A stretch of 64,000 bases of DNA from Thermococcus sp. Lineage in GTDB: Archaea > Methanobacteriota_B > Thermococci > Thermococcales > Thermococcaceae. Below, in pieces: positions 18,147 to 28,008 of the stretch. The notes beneath the pieces are model-generated. The model was not told the origin of the DNA and did no database searches. It was given only the letters and a program-made list of their open reading frames with translations. The stretch lies in the NCBI GenBank assembly GCA_027075325.1, contig JALTBN010000043.1, forward strand, positions 1,634 to 65,633, in the 5' to 3' direction. A program made the position numbers and the translations under genes. The stretch's first letter is position 1. Each line of letters starts with the position of its first letter.

Positions 18147-20045
18147 ATGGCGAAAGGTCTGACTGAGAAAGACCTCAGAAAATTCAAGCTCGTCGGGAAC
18201 ATCGACGCCTTCAAAAGAAGGCTCGTCTTCCAGGTGACGGAGATAAGCGTTGAGAAAGACGACTACTTCTCAAGGCTCTACCTCTACGACGGCAGAAAAG
18301 CCAAGCCTTTCACCTCTGGCAAAAAAGATGGAAATCCGCGCTTTTCGCCGGACGGGAAGCTCGTGGCCTTCACCTCCAAGCGCGACAAGGAGAGCAAGGA
18401 GGCCGAGCTCTACATCATCCCCACCGACGGGGGAGAGGCGAGGCTTTTAGCGAAGTTTAAGTACGGAATAGGGAACATCCGCTTCACGGAGGATGGAAAG
18501 GGCATAGCGGTCGTTACACCAATAGACGTTGAGAAGAAGCCCAAAGATGATGTCCACGTTATCATGGAGATTCCCTTCTGGTTCAACGGAATTGGCTGGG
18601 TCTACGGCAAGAGGAGCGTCGTTTATCTAGTTGATGTTGAAACCGGGAAGAAAAAACGCCTGACACCGAAGAACCTCGACGTAAGCCAGATCCGCTTCCA
18701 CAATGGCAAGCTCTACTTCATCGCTCAAGAAGACCGCGAGAGAAAGCCGATGGTCAGCGACCTCTACGTCCTTGAGGGGAGGAGGGCAAAGCGCCTAACC
18801 CCCGGAAAGTGGGACATCTCCGATTTCATCCCACTCGATGATGGAACCTTCATCCTCAAGGCCAACACCCGCGAGCGCGGGATTCCTACCAATGCGCACA
18901 TCTACCACTACAACCCAGAGACCGGCGAGATAAGGAAGCTCACCAAAGACCTCGACCGCTCGGCCTACAACTCCCTCAACTGCGACGTTAGGGGAAGCCA
19001 GAGGGCCGAGCTGGTCTTCAGGGATGGCTGGATCTACTACGTCGCCACGGACGGGCCGAGGGCGAACCTCTTCCGCGTGAACCTCGACGGAAAGATAGAG
19101 CGCGTTGTCGGTGGAGACAGGAGCGTCGAGAGCTTTGCAATCGGCGACTACATAGCCTTCACCGCCCAGGACGCCGTAACCCCGACGGAGCTCTACGCTC
19201 TGAGGGACGGGAAGGAGAAAAGACTAACCGACTTCAACGGCTGGATTGAGGAGTACACCCTCTCGAAGCCCGAGCACTTCAAGGTTAGGGCCAGCGATGG
19301 CGTTGAGATAGACGCGTGGGTCATGAAGCCCGTTGACTTTAAACCCGGAAAGAAGTATCCCGCGGTTCTGGGGATACACGGCGGGCCGAAGACGGCATAC
19401 GGTTATTCCTTCATGCACGAGTTCCACGTTTTGACTGCCAAAGGCTTTGCGGTAATCTTCTCCAATCCCAGAGGAAGCGACGGCTACGGAGAGGAGTTCG
19501 CCGACATTAGAGAGCACTACGGCGAGAGGGACTACCAGGATCTGATGGAAGTCGTTGATGAGGCGGTTAAGCGCTTCGACTTCATTGATCCGGAGAGGAT
19601 AGGAGTCACCGGCGGCTCCTACGGCGGATTCATGACGAACTGGATAGTCGGACACACCAAGCGCTTTAAGGCCGCGGTAACCCAGCGCTCCATCTCCAAC
19701 TGGACGAGCTTCTTTGGAACGACGGACATCGGCTACTTCTTCGCCCCGGACCAGATAGGCGGCGACCCCTGGAGCAACACAGAGGGCTACTGGGAGAAGA
19801 GCCCGCTGAAGTACGCGCCGAACGTGGAGACGCCGCTCCTCATAATCCACTCGATGGAGGACTACCGCTGCTGGCTCGCTGAAGGCCTTCAGTTCTTCAC
19901 CGCGCTGAGGTACCTCGGAAAGACGGTCGAGCTGGCACTCTTCCCGGGCGAGAACCACGACCTCAGCAGGGGCGGGAAGCCGAAGCACAGGGTTAAGAGA
20001 TTGGAGCTGATAACAGGGTGGATGGAGAGGTGGCTTAAGGGTTAA
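18147..20045 (+). CDS. S9C family peptidase, acylaminoacyl-peptidase type
   Basis: 632 aa. Residues 1-350 form a seven-bladed beta propeller of TolB/DPP-like repeats (GNPRFSPDGKLVAFTSKRD). Residues about 370-632 form an alpha/beta hydrolase: GGSYGG holds the nucleophile Ser near 493, HSMEDYRC the Asp and GENHDLSR the His. HGGPKTAYG is the oxyanion loop. Length and motifs match the Pyrococcus/Thermococcus acylaminoacyl peptidases. Removes acylated N-terminal residues or short peptides in the cytosol; no signal peptide is seen. GGTGAT precedes the ATG by 5 nt. Overlaps the converging membrane protein gene by 11 bp. Confidence 0.93.
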   Translation: MAKGLTEKDLRKFKLVGNIDAFKRRLVFQVTEISVEKDDYFSRLYLYDGRKAKPFTSGKKDGNPRFSPDGKLVAFTSKRDKESKEAELYIIPTDGGEARLLAKFKYGIGNIRFTEDGKGIAVVTPIDVEKKPKDDVHVIMEIPFWFNGIGWVYGKRSVVYLVDVETGKKKRLTPKNLDVSQIRFHNGKLYFIAQEDRERKPMVSDLYVLEGRRAKRLTPGKWDISDFIPLDDGTFILKANTRERGIPTNAHIYHYNPETGEIRKLTKDLDRSAYNSLNCDVRGSQRAELVFRDGWIYYVATDGPRANLFRVNLDGKIERVVGGDRSVESFAIGDYIAFTAQDAVTPTELYALRDGKEKRLTDFNGWIEEYTLSKPEHFKVRASDGVEIDAWVMKPVDFKPGKKYPAVLGIHGGPKTAYGYSFMHEFHVLTAKGFAVIFSNPRGSDGYGEEFADIREHYGERDYQDLMEVVDEAVKRFDFIDPERIGVTGGSYGGFMTNWIVGHTKRFKAAVTQRSISNWTSFFGTTDIGYFFAPDQIGGDPWSNTEGYWEKSPLKYAPNVETPLLIIHSMEDYRCWLAEGLQFFTALRYLGKTVELALFPGENHDLSRGGKPKHRVKRLELITGWMERWLKG

Positions 20046-21207
20046 ACCTGCTAATCCTCTCCTCTATCTCTTTAATCCCCTTCTCTTTTTCTGCGCGGAA
20101 CTTTCCAACGCATCTCCTCTGAGCCAGGTAGAGAAGCCCGAGAGTGAGGGGCAGGACGGATAGAACCGACGTGTCCGGTCTAAAGAGATAACCAACAACG
20201 AAGGCAAGGAGAACGTTGAGAACAAAAATGCCCTCCACTCTGAGAGTTTTTATTATCCAGTCGCCCAGGAAGGAGACCACGAAAACCGCAATCACCATCA
20301 TCCAGATCCATGCATCTTCTCCAACTAACCTTTGAGGATACATTGTCAAAATCCACGGGAACCACCCTAAGCCAGAGCAGAAGGTCAGCTTCAGCCGTTT
20401 CAGCTCGCGGAGTGGCTTTTTGTGGGCGACCATTTCCACAGAGTACGAGTGCACGCCCGATAGGTAAAAGAGCAGCATCGCCAGAATAGCGCCTATTCCC
20501 CAGCCAACGGCCATATCTCCCTTAAAGTGTTCTCCAGAGCCGAGGAAGTGGAAGAGAAGGCCCGAGATGATGTCGTAGCTCATTATGATAAAGAAACCCG
20601 TGATTGAAACTGCGGAGGCTATGACAAACAACTTTAGCTCAATCCCCCTCCTTCCGAGGACGTATAAAGCCACCCCAATGCCTCCGATAAACACAAGAAT
20701 AAGCAGTGCCATCAGAAAAACGTTTTCCAGGTACTTCCTGATTATGGCCCCAAGTCTTGGCCTCCCGTTGACGAAAATTCTCACAGCTATGTTCTCGCTA
20801 CTGCCGTTTTCGTGGAGCACCGTGAAGGTGAAGACGTTTTCCTTTCCCAAAAACATCCACTCCAAGTCTCCCATGAATGGGCCCTCATACTCGTAGGTTA
20901 TTCTGGAGAGCGCATCCGGGAGGGGTAGCTTTAGCGCCGCGGGAGACGTGAACCAAAATGGTTTACCAGGCCATGCAAATCTTGATTCGTCGTTCTGTTC
21001 CACATAGATAGTAACCTCATCTGGTTTGAGCTTGACCCCATTAACTGAGCTGACGTAGGCTGCAACTCTTTCCCTTTGGCTGGAGTTTATGGTGCAGACC
21101 AGGTATCCATTATCTACGTTCGTCCTCTGCGGGCAGTCTATCGTTGCACCGCTGGCGATAGGAGCCAATAAAAGGAGCATGAAAAAGATGAGCAAGAGCT
21201 TCTTCAT
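20035..21207 (-). CDS. Hypothetical membrane protein, paralogue of the upstream gene
   Basis: 390 aa. Signal peptide MKKLLLIFFMLLLLAPIASG, then ATIDCPQRT opens an outside domain of about 130 residues, followed by six or seven membrane segments (for example VFLMALLILVFIGGIGVALY) and a charged cytoplasmic tail. The outside domain is homologous to that of the 407-aa neighbour: GATI(D/T)C at the start, KENVFTFTVLHENG against KENVLTFEILNGNG. Its ATG overlaps the neighbour's stop (ATGA), so they form a coupled pair. No known family recognised; two cysteines in the first 40 residues may form a disulfide. Confidence 0.8.
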   Translation of the reverse strand: MKKLLLIFFMLLLLAPIASGATIDCPQRTNVDNGYLVCTINSSQRERVAAYVSSVNGVKLKPDEVTIYVEQNDESRFAWPGKPFWFTSPAALKLPLPDALSRITYEYEGPFMGDLEWMFLGKENVFTFTVLHENGSSENIAVRIFVNGRPRLGAIIRKYLENVFLMALLILVFIGGIGVALYVLGRRGIELKLFVIASAVSITGFFIIMSYDIISGLLFHFLGSGEHFKGDMAVGWGIGAILAMLLFYLSGVHSYSVEMVAHKKPLRELKRLKLTFCSGLGWFPWILTMYPQRLVGEDAWIWMMVIAVFVVSFLGDWIIKTLRVEGIFVLNVLLAFVVGYLFRPDTSVLSVLPLTLGLLYLAQRRCVGKFRAEKEKGIKEIEERISRFNP

Positions 21208-22427
21208 TCACTCTCCTCCAGCTTTCTCTGCTTTATCACCCTGTCGAACCTTTCTAAAAGTTCTTTAACCTCAGGACTTCTCTGGAACACGGATAACTCC
21301 TCAATACTCGGAGCGCTCTCGATTTTAGAAACAACAAGGTAGGGATGCAGAAAGGCCATTGCCAGAAAAATCGCGCCGAAGACAACGTCGGGGTTGAGGA
21401 AAAGGACTAAGACAGATGCCGCGACCAGCGACACCGGAAGGGCGAGTTTTCTCATCAACTCGTTGATCCTCGGCTCCTTGTTAATGAGGAAGAGGAAGAA
21501 AAAGAACAGCACTCCAAAGGGCATCAGCTTGAAATTCAGCGGCCAGCCTCCAAGCGGCACGATGGCCAGAGGCACCCATTCCATCCCCGTTAGAGGAGCC
21601 TCTCTGATGATGTAGGGATGTCCGCTTCTCTCGGCGTTCCTCACGAACAGAAGCCACTCAAGCGTTAAAAAGACGAGAACCACTGTCAGGATGTAGAGAC
21701 TTATGTCGTTCACGATGCGCAGTGGCGTGGCCAGAAAATAAAACAGCCAGGGGATCACGAACAGCTCACCTCCGCGGAAAAGAAAGGCCCCTGTCACTGC
21801 GAACCCGGCCCTGGATGGCTGAGGGGGCCTTGGTCTACCATCTCGGGGAGTTTCCAGCGATCTTCTCTCGGTTTCTAATCTCACAGGTTTTGAGACGAAC
21901 CAGAATATGAGAAAAACACCGGTTAGGATTATCAGTGCGAAGAAAACTTCAGGCAAAATCCCGTTCTCCCAGGGATATGGAACCCTGCCAGAGATGTAAA
22001 CCGTTACGTCCTGCTCTTCGGTCTTTCCGTTTCCATTGAGTATTTCAAACGTCAGAACGTTTTCCTTGTTATAAAGGACCCAGTAATGGTTCGATCCGAG
22101 CCGGATCTTCCCGGCAAACTCCCTCATTGTGCTTTTGAGGTCCACTGTGAAGTTGAAAGGAACTATTAAGTAGGCTCCTCCCGGATTGGTCGTTATGGTT
22201 TGGTTCCATCCGATGAGATGTCCGGTTGCCTCGATGTTGGAAGAAGCTACAGCGACACCATTTAAGGACTCTAAGTAGAGTCTAACACTCTCGTTCCCCG
22301 TTCCAACGAGAGTACACTTCAACTTGAGACCAGGAGCGGACACATGATTATCGCAAGTGATCGTCGCCCCAGCAACGGCCGGGGCAATCAGGAGCATTAT
22401 CAGGATTACCGCAATTGCCGTCCTCAT
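21204..22427 (-). CDS. Hypothetical membrane protein, first of a paralogous pair
   Basis: 407 aa. Signal peptide MRTAIAVILIMLLIAPAVAG, an outside beta-rich domain with two cysteines (ATITCDNH, LKLKCTLVG), then about six membrane segments beginning VFFALIILTGVFLIFWFVS, with a Pro/Arg-rich loop (ETPRDGRPRPPQPSR) inside, and a helical cytoplasmic tail. Homologous to the downstream 390-aa protein in the outside domain and similar in overall design. GGGAG lies 5 nt before the ATG. Transcribed divergently from the 392-aa gene from a shared symmetric TATA element. Function unknown. Confidence 0.8.
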   Translation of the reverse strand: MRTAIAVILIMLLIAPAVAGATITCDNHVSAPGLKLKCTLVGTGNESVRLYLESLNGVAVASSNIEATGHLIGWNQTITTNPGGAYLIVPFNFTVDLKSTMREFAGKIRLGSNHYWVLYNKENVLTFEILNGNGKTEEQDVTVYISGRVPYPWENGILPEVFFALIILTGVFLIFWFVSKPVRLETERRSLETPRDGRPRPPQPSRAGFAVTGAFLFRGGELFVIPWLFYFLATPLRIVNDISLYILTVVLVFLTLEWLLFVRNAERSGHPYIIREAPLTGMEWVPLAIVPLGGWPLNFKLMPFGVLFFFFLFLINKEPRINELMRKLALPVSLVAASVLVLFLNPDVVFGAIFLAMAFLHPYLVVSKIESAPSIEELSVFQRSPEVKELLERFDRVIKQRKLEESE

Positions 22428-22454
22428 TTAAACTCCCAGACAGTCGCAACATAA

Positions 22455-22468
22455 AACTTTTTAAAGTT
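22455..22468. promoter_or_regulatory. Symmetric TATA element serving two divergent genes
   Basis: AACTTTTTAAAGTT is a perfect inverted repeat in the 60-nt gap between divergent starts at 22427 and 22488. It lies 27 and 19 nt from the two start codons. One TATA box probably drives both genes with very short leaders; the rightward gene has no ribosome site and is probably leaderless. Confidence 0.55.
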
Positions 22469-22487
22469 ATCTCCAACATACAGCACC

Positions 22488-23666
22488 ATGAAAAAAACAG
22501 CGACCGCCGGAATCGTTCTCCTACTGCTCCTGTTCAGTTTGAGGAGTGTTAGTGCGAGCGATATGGGAAGGCACGACAATATTACCGTTGCATGTTCCCA
22601 GGTAAAGCTCGTGGGCACCTGGGATGAGTTCACGGGATTTTACACTAAGATTGGGGGCAACTGCAGTGCCTTTCTCGTGAACCCTTTCAACGTGAGCGCA
22701 AGGTACAATCATACCGAGTGGTTTGATCTGGACGGTTACCCCCGGGACTACTCCCACGTTGACGTAGGTTATCCACTGTTTGACTTCCCAAGGGTATGGG
22801 TTAAGCCCGGGGAGATCCTTAGAGGAAACGTCTCAATTCAAGGCTGGATTTTTGGGATTGAAGGCCTGTTTGAAGTGCTTCGTGCCGGCAACATTAGGCT
22901 AACCGGTGTGGGAAGCTTAGCTATGATAACCAAGGAAGAAAATAGTGCCACCCCCGTCTTTGTAGATTTCAGGCTTGGGCTAAACCCCAAGGTTGCAGTG
23001 GACTGGAAAACCGTCGTTCCAGTAACCTCTGTGCTCCTCTTTCCCTTTGTGTGGTTCGTTGCTGGAATTTTATTCTCACTTCTAAACAGGAAGAGGGAGG
23101 ACAGAGCCTGGGGATGGGGGCTTTTCACATCGTACAGCATGATGTGGGCCGTTCTCGGCAAGATAATAACCGCTCCGAGTCCAAGAACCCAGCTCATTGC
23201 CGCCGCTTCCCTAGAGTCGCTTATCCTGGCACTGTGGGTTTCCATAGCAAACAGGACGACACCCGAAAAATCAGGGAATATAACAAGGTTCATGGGGAAC
23301 GCCGTCCTGCTCTTCCTTGGGCTGTCGATTTTGATGGCGTTCGTTGGGGGTTATCTCGAAGGAAGCTCGGATGTAACGGGAGGGGTACTCTTTCTGGTTG
23401 CTATCTTCGTGATGTTGTCATATTATGCTACTGATAAAGCGATTAGGGAAGAGGAAGTAAAGGGGAAGATCCCAAGAATATACACCCCTCCTCTGGGTAT
23501 TGCGCTGTTCTTTTTCGCCTACCCTGTGGCAGTCGTTTTCTGGTTGATTGGATGGAGCACCGGTCTGGAAGTGCTTCTGGCTATTACAGTACTGTTCTTT
23601 ACAATCGGCCTGTGGCTCGTGAGAAAAGCGGAAAACGGTGAGGGAATGAAGCCTCAAAGCGTGTAA
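22488..23666 (+). CDS. Hypothetical membrane protein, divergent partner of the paralogous pair
   Basis: 392 aa. Signal peptide [23 protein letters not shown], an outside domain to about residue 180 with two cysteines (ACSQVKL, GGNCSAF) and many N-glycosylation sequons, then roughly seven membrane segments ([20 protein letters not shown] onward). The general design equals that of the two divergent neighbours, but I cannot trace clear homology by eye. No ribosome site precedes the ATG. Overlaps the converging DUF1931 gene by 13 bp. Function unknown. Confidence 0.78.
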   Translation: MKKTATAGIVLLLLLFSLRSVSASDMGRHDNITVACSQVKLVGTWDEFTGFYTKIGGNCSAFLVNPFNVSARYNHTEWFDLDGYPRDYSHVDVGYPLFDFPRVWVKPGEILRGNVSIQGWIFGIEGLFEVLRAGNIRLTGVGSLAMITKEENSATPVFVDFRLGLNPKVAVDWKTVVPVTSVLLFPFVWFVAGILFSLLNRKREDRAWGWGLFTSYSMMWAVLGKIITAPSPRTQLIAAASLESLILALWVSIANRTTPEKSGNITRFMGNAVLLFLGLSILMAFVGGYLEGSSDVTGGVLFLVAIFVMLSYYATDKAIREEEVKGKIPRIYTPPLGIALFFFAYPVAVVFWLIGWSTGLEVLLAITVLFFTIGLWLVRKAENGEGMKPQSV

Positions 23667-24115
23667 TCTAAAACCTTCCCCGCTTCCTCGATGTGCTCGG
23701 GATAGACGTTCTTGATCTCCGGATGGAGAGCCTTGATGACCCTTCCGACGAGCACGAAGAGGGTTCCAGTTATTGTTGGAAGCTCGTTGACTACCTCCTC
23801 CTCAAGCGGAATGTCGCCGGGTATCTTCTTGAGGACGTACTTCCTGATGGGCTCCATCCCAACCTTCTCGTCCTCTATGACCGCCCTGAAGAGGTTCATG
23901 CTGTTCTTGAAGCCCTTGGTTATGGGTATGTGCCTGAGCTTTATTGTTTCGGAGCGCTCGGCCTTGGCGTTCTCGTAGGCGACCTCAAAGAGGTCTGCGA
24001 GCTTCTTCTCGACTATCTCCATCATCTCCTCGGCGCGCGGCTTGATGACCGCGAGTTCGCACGTCCTCTCAAGGATCTTCCGGAGCTGTGGGTAGGGTAT
24101 CACCATCTCCGCCAT
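23654..24115 (-). CDS. DUF1931 family protein, predicted double histone fold
   Basis: 153 aa from the ATG at 24115, which has GGAGGTGAT 4 nt upstream; the 33-codon extension in the ORF track crosses the promoter. It begins [20 protein letters not shown] and contains alternating helices ([40 protein letters not shown]). DUF1931 proteins have a structure of two consecutive histone folds in one chain, so DNA binding or a chromatin-related role is the usual suggestion, not proven. Promoter-like ATTTTAAATACC lies on the minus strand near 24160-24180. Confidence 0.8.
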   Translation of the reverse strand: MAEMVIPYPQLRKILERTCELAVIKPRAEEMMEIVEKKLADLFEVAYENAKAERSETIKLRHIPITKGFKNSMNLFRAVIEDEKVGMEPIRKYVLKKIPGDIPLEEEVVNELPTITGTLFVLVGRVIKALHPEIKNVYPEHIEEAGKVLDYTL

Positions 24116-24225
24116 GTTATCACCTCCCTGTCTCGTTTTCCCATGCCAATTTAGTAACTTTAGGTATTTAAAATTTTCGGCGCAACACTTAAGTTTCACG
24201 GCGCGCAGATTCACCGGGTGAGGGT

Positions 24226-26124
24226 ATGAGATTGATCAGAGTCACCGCACTCATTGCTCTCATGGGGATAATCATAGGGGCATCCTGGGCTCATGGCCTA
24301 ATCGTATCCGAGTATGGAGTCCATTTATACGGCACCGAGAAGTCCGACTCCTTCTCCGCGGTTGCAGCGGCCCCAAACGGGGATGTGATCCTCGGGGGCC
24401 AGAGTTCGTACCTAGGAGTTCCCCTTCCCTGGCTGGTGAGAGTTGACAGGTACTGCAACATCATCTGGTCCAAGGTCTACAAGTTCAACGGGACCGTAAC
24501 CAGAGGAAAGATAAGAGCCCTCGTGGTGGATAAGGAAGGCAGCATAATCGCAGGGGGAACGATCGAAGATGCACATGGTCAGGAGCTCATAGTGATGAAG
24601 CTCGACGGGAATGGTACCGTACAGTGGTCGTACGGGTACAGAGTGGGTGAGATGGGTATACTCGGGAGTATAGGGGAAGACGACAACGGGAACGTTCTGG
24701 TAACCGGTTTCAGCCCGAGTACAGGTGGGATAATCCTCCTCAGGCTGAACCCATACGGCAACGTTATCTGGTCAAAGAAGCTGAGCTGCGGGCCCACGGG
24801 GATTTTCCACGCAGCAAAAGTCAGCCCCAACGGAGAAATCCTTCTCGCATACGTGAACGGGAGCGACCTGGTCCTAACGAGGCTGAAGAGCAGCGGCTCG
24901 GTTTCATGGGCAAGGGTGTACCGGGGTGCTCTGTTCGGGGACGTGAGCGGGATTGAGGGCAGCAAAGGCGGACTCATCGTAACGGGTTCTACTATTGACG
25001 GGGACGTTTGGGTGATGGAAACCGACCTCAATGGAAACCTGAAGTGGGCCAGGATTTACTCGACGCCCAACAACGATGAATCCATTGGTGTGGTCGAATC
25101 AAGCAAAGGCATCTTCATCGTCGCATCATCGTACAACTCCACAAGAGCAGGAACGTGGGTCTTTGAAACTGATGCCCGCGGTGAAGTCTCCCGGAGCGCC
25201 ATTTACGGCTGGGGAACTCCCTCCAGCGTCACCGGTGATTACGGGAAGCTTCTAATCGCGGGAACCACCACAGAATTCCACAGTTTCAGGGAGAGCGACG
25301 GCATGCTCATGAGCCTCCCCCTGAACGGAGCTATCATAGATGGAGGAAAACCAAACGAACCGGCAGTTTTTAACCCGGTGAATAAAATCAAAGTCGATAG
25401 CACTGCTCTCTCCACAGAATTCACACCCGTAAACACCACCAGCCTGAACCCCCTGCCAGAGAAAGTCTGCCTGACAGTTCCGGTTGTCCTCAGAATTTAT
25501 CCTCCACTCTCAAAGGGCTCTCCAGGAAGGGTGTACGTCGACGGGAGCTACGCAAGTCCAGCATTTAACGAAACACACCTCTCTCTGTGCCCAGGGAAGC
25601 ACGAACTCGTGGTAAAGAGGAGCGGCTACTTTGACTACGTAAGCACCCTAAACGTGGTGGCTGGCTGGGAAAACGTGCTCATGATACAGCTCTCCAAAAA
25701 GCCGGAGGAGAATGGGGAGCTCCTCATAGACTCGACCCCTGAGGGTGCAGCCGTATACATAAACGGGACATTGATGGGCCTCACACCCCTCAACATCACC
25801 CTCACCAGAGGGAAGTACTCGATCAGGATAACAAAGGAAGGCTACATGGGATACTCAACCGAAGTGTATCTCCCCAGAAACGGAAGCATCGAAATCAACG
25901 CCCGGCTCCAGCAAATCGAAGCAAAAACGAACTCGACCACAACAACTGCGAGCACAACGGAGTCAGTCTCCCACACAACAAAATCCAGCACGTCTGCACC
26001 CGCAACAACTGAAACGGGGAGCCCATCGACGAGCACATCCCGGAAGGGAGGTGGTGGAATCTGCGGACCAGCACTCATCGCGGCCTTAGCACTGCTCCCC
26101 CTGCTGTGGAGGCACCGGCCGTAG
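24226..26124 (+). CDS. Cell-surface protein with beta-propeller repeats, PEGA domain and CGP-CTERM anchor
   Basis: 632 aa. Signal peptide (residues 1-24), then repeats of about 45-50 residues of the form GNVIWSKK...G(D/G)..G(I/V)IVTGST, consistent with a beta propeller, to about residue 370. A second region holds two PEGA-like modules; the clear one is [21 protein letters not shown] Ser/Thr-rich glycosylatable stretch follows and the protein ends [18 protein letters not shown] plus WRHRP. That terminus is the CGP-CTERM sorting signal of Thermococcales, in which the Cys is thought to be processed and lipid-anchored. Ligand unknown. GGGTGAGGG precedes the ATG. Confidence 0.9.
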   Translation: MRLIRVTALIALMGIIIGASWAHGLIVSEYGVHLYGTEKSDSFSAVAAAPNGDVILGGQSSYLGVPLPWLVRVDRYCNIIWSKVYKFNGTVTRGKIRALVVDKEGSIIAGGTIEDAHGQELIVMKLDGNGTVQWSYGYRVGEMGILGSIGEDDNGNVLVTGFSPSTGGIILLRLNPYGNVIWSKKLSCGPTGIFHAAKVSPNGEILLAYVNGSDLVLTRLKSSGSVSWARVYRGALFGDVSGIEGSKGGLIVTGSTIDGDVWVMETDLNGNLKWARIYSTPNNDESIGVVESSKGIFIVASSYNSTRAGTWVFETDARGEVSRSAIYGWGTPSSVTGDYGKLLIAGTTTEFHSFRESDGMLMSLPLNGAIIDGGKPNEPAVFNPVNKIKVDSTALSTEFTPVNTTSLNPLPEKVCLTVPVVLRIYPPLSKGSPGRVYVDGSYASPAFNETHLSLCPGKHELVVKRSGYFDYVSTLNVVAGWENVLMIQLSKKPEENGELLIDSTPEGAAVYINGTLMGLTPLNITLTRGKYSIRITKEGYMGYSTEVYLPRNGSIEINARLQQIEAKTNSTTTTASTTESVSHTTKSSTSAPATTETGSPSTSTSRKGGGGICGPALIAALALLPLLWRHRP

Positions 26125-26185
26125 AAACTCTTTTAACGGAGGGAGTTTAGGTATCCCAGACGTAAAAGGGCGCAAGGTGATTGGG

Positions 26186-27994
26186 TTGTGTGGAATAATC
26201 GGATACATTGGGGACAGAAAAGCGTGCGACGTTATAGTAAAGGGCCTTAAACGGCTCGAATACAGGGGTTACGATTCTGCCGGAATCGTCACGGGAGATG
26301 GGAAGAAGCTGGAAATCAGAAAGGGCGCTGGAAGGATGGATGAACTCACCAGGAAGCTCGGTTTCCTTGAGATGAAGGGGAACAGGGGTGTCGGCCACAC
26401 CCGCTGGGCCACCCACGGCGTTCCAAACGACATCAACGCCCACCCACAGACTGACTGCACGGGGAAAATTGTTCTCGTCCACAACGGCATCATAGAAAAC
26501 TTCGCCGGGCTTAAGGAGGAGCTCATCAAAAGGGGCCACACCTTCAAAAGTGACACTGACACGGAGGTTATAGCCCACCTCATCGAGGAGGAGCTCAAAT
26601 CTTCCAAGAACTTTGAGGAGGCCCTGAGAAAAGCCCTCAAAAAGCTTAAGGGGTCCTTCGCCCTGGCAATAATTTACGCGGACGAGCCGGACAGGCTGTA
26701 CGTCGTCAGAAACGAGAGCCCGCTGGTCCTTGGAATTGGCAACGGGGAGATGTTCGCCGCAAGCGACGTGCCGGCGTTTCTGGAATATACCAGCAGGGCT
26801 GTCTTTCTGGACGATGGAGAGTATGCAATCCTGACCAGGGACTCTTACGTTGTAAAAAGACTTGATACTGGCGAAGCCCTCGAAAAACCCGTCCATGAGA
26901 TAGGATGGACCCTGGAGATGGCAGAGAAAGCAGGCTATCCCCACTTCATGCTCAAGGAGATTTACGAACAGCCGAGGGCCATCAGGGACGCCATTCACGG
27001 TAACAGGGAGATCATACGAACAGTTGCGGAGGAGATAGCGGACTACGATAGGATAATCTTTGTCGCGATGGGAACCTCGTACCACGCGGCCCTCGCCGGG
27101 AAGTACCTTCTCCAGCGTCTGGCAAGGAAGGTCCCAATAGTTGAGGAGGCGAGCGAGTTCAGGTACGAGTTCAAGGATTTGATTGACGACAGAACCCTCA
27201 TAATAGCAATCACCCAGAGCGGGGAAACCGCCGACACACTGGCGGCCATGAAGCTGGCGAAGAGCAGGGGCGCCAAAGTTCTCGCCATCGTCAACGTTGT
27301 TGGCAGCATGGCAACGAGGATAGCAGACCTGACACTCTACACCCACGCAGGCCCTGAAATCGGTGTCGCCGCAACGAAGACGTACACGACCCAGCTCACA
27401 GTCCTCACGATGCTCGCAATAGAACTTGCAAAGGTCCTAAAAACGGCTGACGATGGTTACCTGAAAAAACTCGAAGACCAGCTCTCAAAGGTCCCTGAGA
27501 CAGTGGAGCGGGCTTTGAAACACGATGAGTCCCTGGGAGAGCTCGCCGAGGCCCTAAAGGACAGGAAAGACTTCTTCTACATCGGAAGGGGGATAGGAGT
27601 TCCAACGGCCCTTGAAGGGGCCCTCAAGCTTAAGGAGATAAGCTACATCCATGCGGAGGGCCTCAGCGCGGGGGAGCTCAAGCACGGCCCGCTGGCCCTT
27701 CTGGAAGAAGGCGTCCCCGTTGTGGCAATAAACCCAACCGGAAGGGTCTTCGATAAGATGGTGAGCAACATTGAGGAGGCCAGGGCAAGGGGTGCGATGA
27801 TAGTTTCCCTCTCTGACAGGGGGGAGATGCGGGAGGTGTCTGACGTCCTAATCGAGATGCCGGAGGTTGACGAACTCCTCAGCCCTGTAGTTTACGTTGT
27901 CCCGCTCCAGCTCCTCGCGTATCATATGGCCGTGTTGAGGGGCAACGACCCCGACAAGCCGAGGAACCTGGCTAAATCCGTTACCGTTGAATGA
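26186..27994 (+). CDS. glmS: Glutamine--fructose-6-phosphate aminotransferase (isomerizing), TTG start
   Basis: 602 aa. The start is set by biology: GlmS needs Cys as residue 1 after Met removal. TTG at 26186 directly precedes the codons for CGIIGYIG and has GGTGAT 4 nt upstream; the GTG at 26177 would bury the nucleophile. Class II glutaminase domain to about 235 ([18 protein letters not shown]), then two SIS isomerase domains ([40 protein letters not shown]). C-terminus is KSVTVE, the usual conserved tail. Makes glucosamine-6-phosphate for amino-sugar precursors of glycans. It overlaps or abuts the oligosaccharyltransferase gene, which consumes such glycans. Confidence 0.95.
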   Translation: MCGIIGYIGDRKACDVIVKGLKRLEYRGYDSAGIVTGDGKKLEIRKGAGRMDELTRKLGFLEMKGNRGVGHTRWATHGVPNDINAHPQTDCTGKIVLVHNGIIENFAGLKEELIKRGHTFKSDTDTEVIAHLIEEELKSSKNFEEALRKALKKLKGSFALAIIYADEPDRLYVVRNESPLVLGIGNGEMFAASDVPAFLEYTSRAVFLDDGEYAILTRDSYVVKRLDTGEALEKPVHEIGWTLEMAEKAGYPHFMLKEIYEQPRAIRDAIHGNREIIRTVAEEIADYDRIIFVAMGTSYHAALAGKYLLQRLARKVPIVEEASEFRYEFKDLIDDRTLIIAITQSGETADTLAAMKLAKSRGAKVLAIVNVVGSMATRIADLTLYTHAGPEIGVAATKTYTTQLTVLTMLAIELAKVLKTADDGYLKKLEDQLSKVPETVERALKHDESLGELAEALKDRKDFFYIGRGIGVPTALEGALKLKEISYIHAEGLSAGELKHGPLALLEEGVPVVAINPTGRVFDKMVSNIEEARARGAMIVSLSDRGEMREVSDVLIEMPEVDELLSPVVYVVPLQLLAYHMAVLRGNDPDKPRNLAKSVTVE

Positions 27995-28008
27995 AGGGGG
28001 TATGGATT

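Noticed and set aside
19224-19988. 254-aa ORF antisense to the S9 peptidase
   Set aside because: Mirror of the catalytic domain; no ribosome site and no recognisable fold.
26147-27346. 399-aa ORF antisense to glmS
   Set aside because: Fully within glmS on the opposite strand; its translation is low-complexity mirror sequence with no domain, and the plus-strand gene is certain. Long antisense ORFs arise from the GC-rich codon usage.
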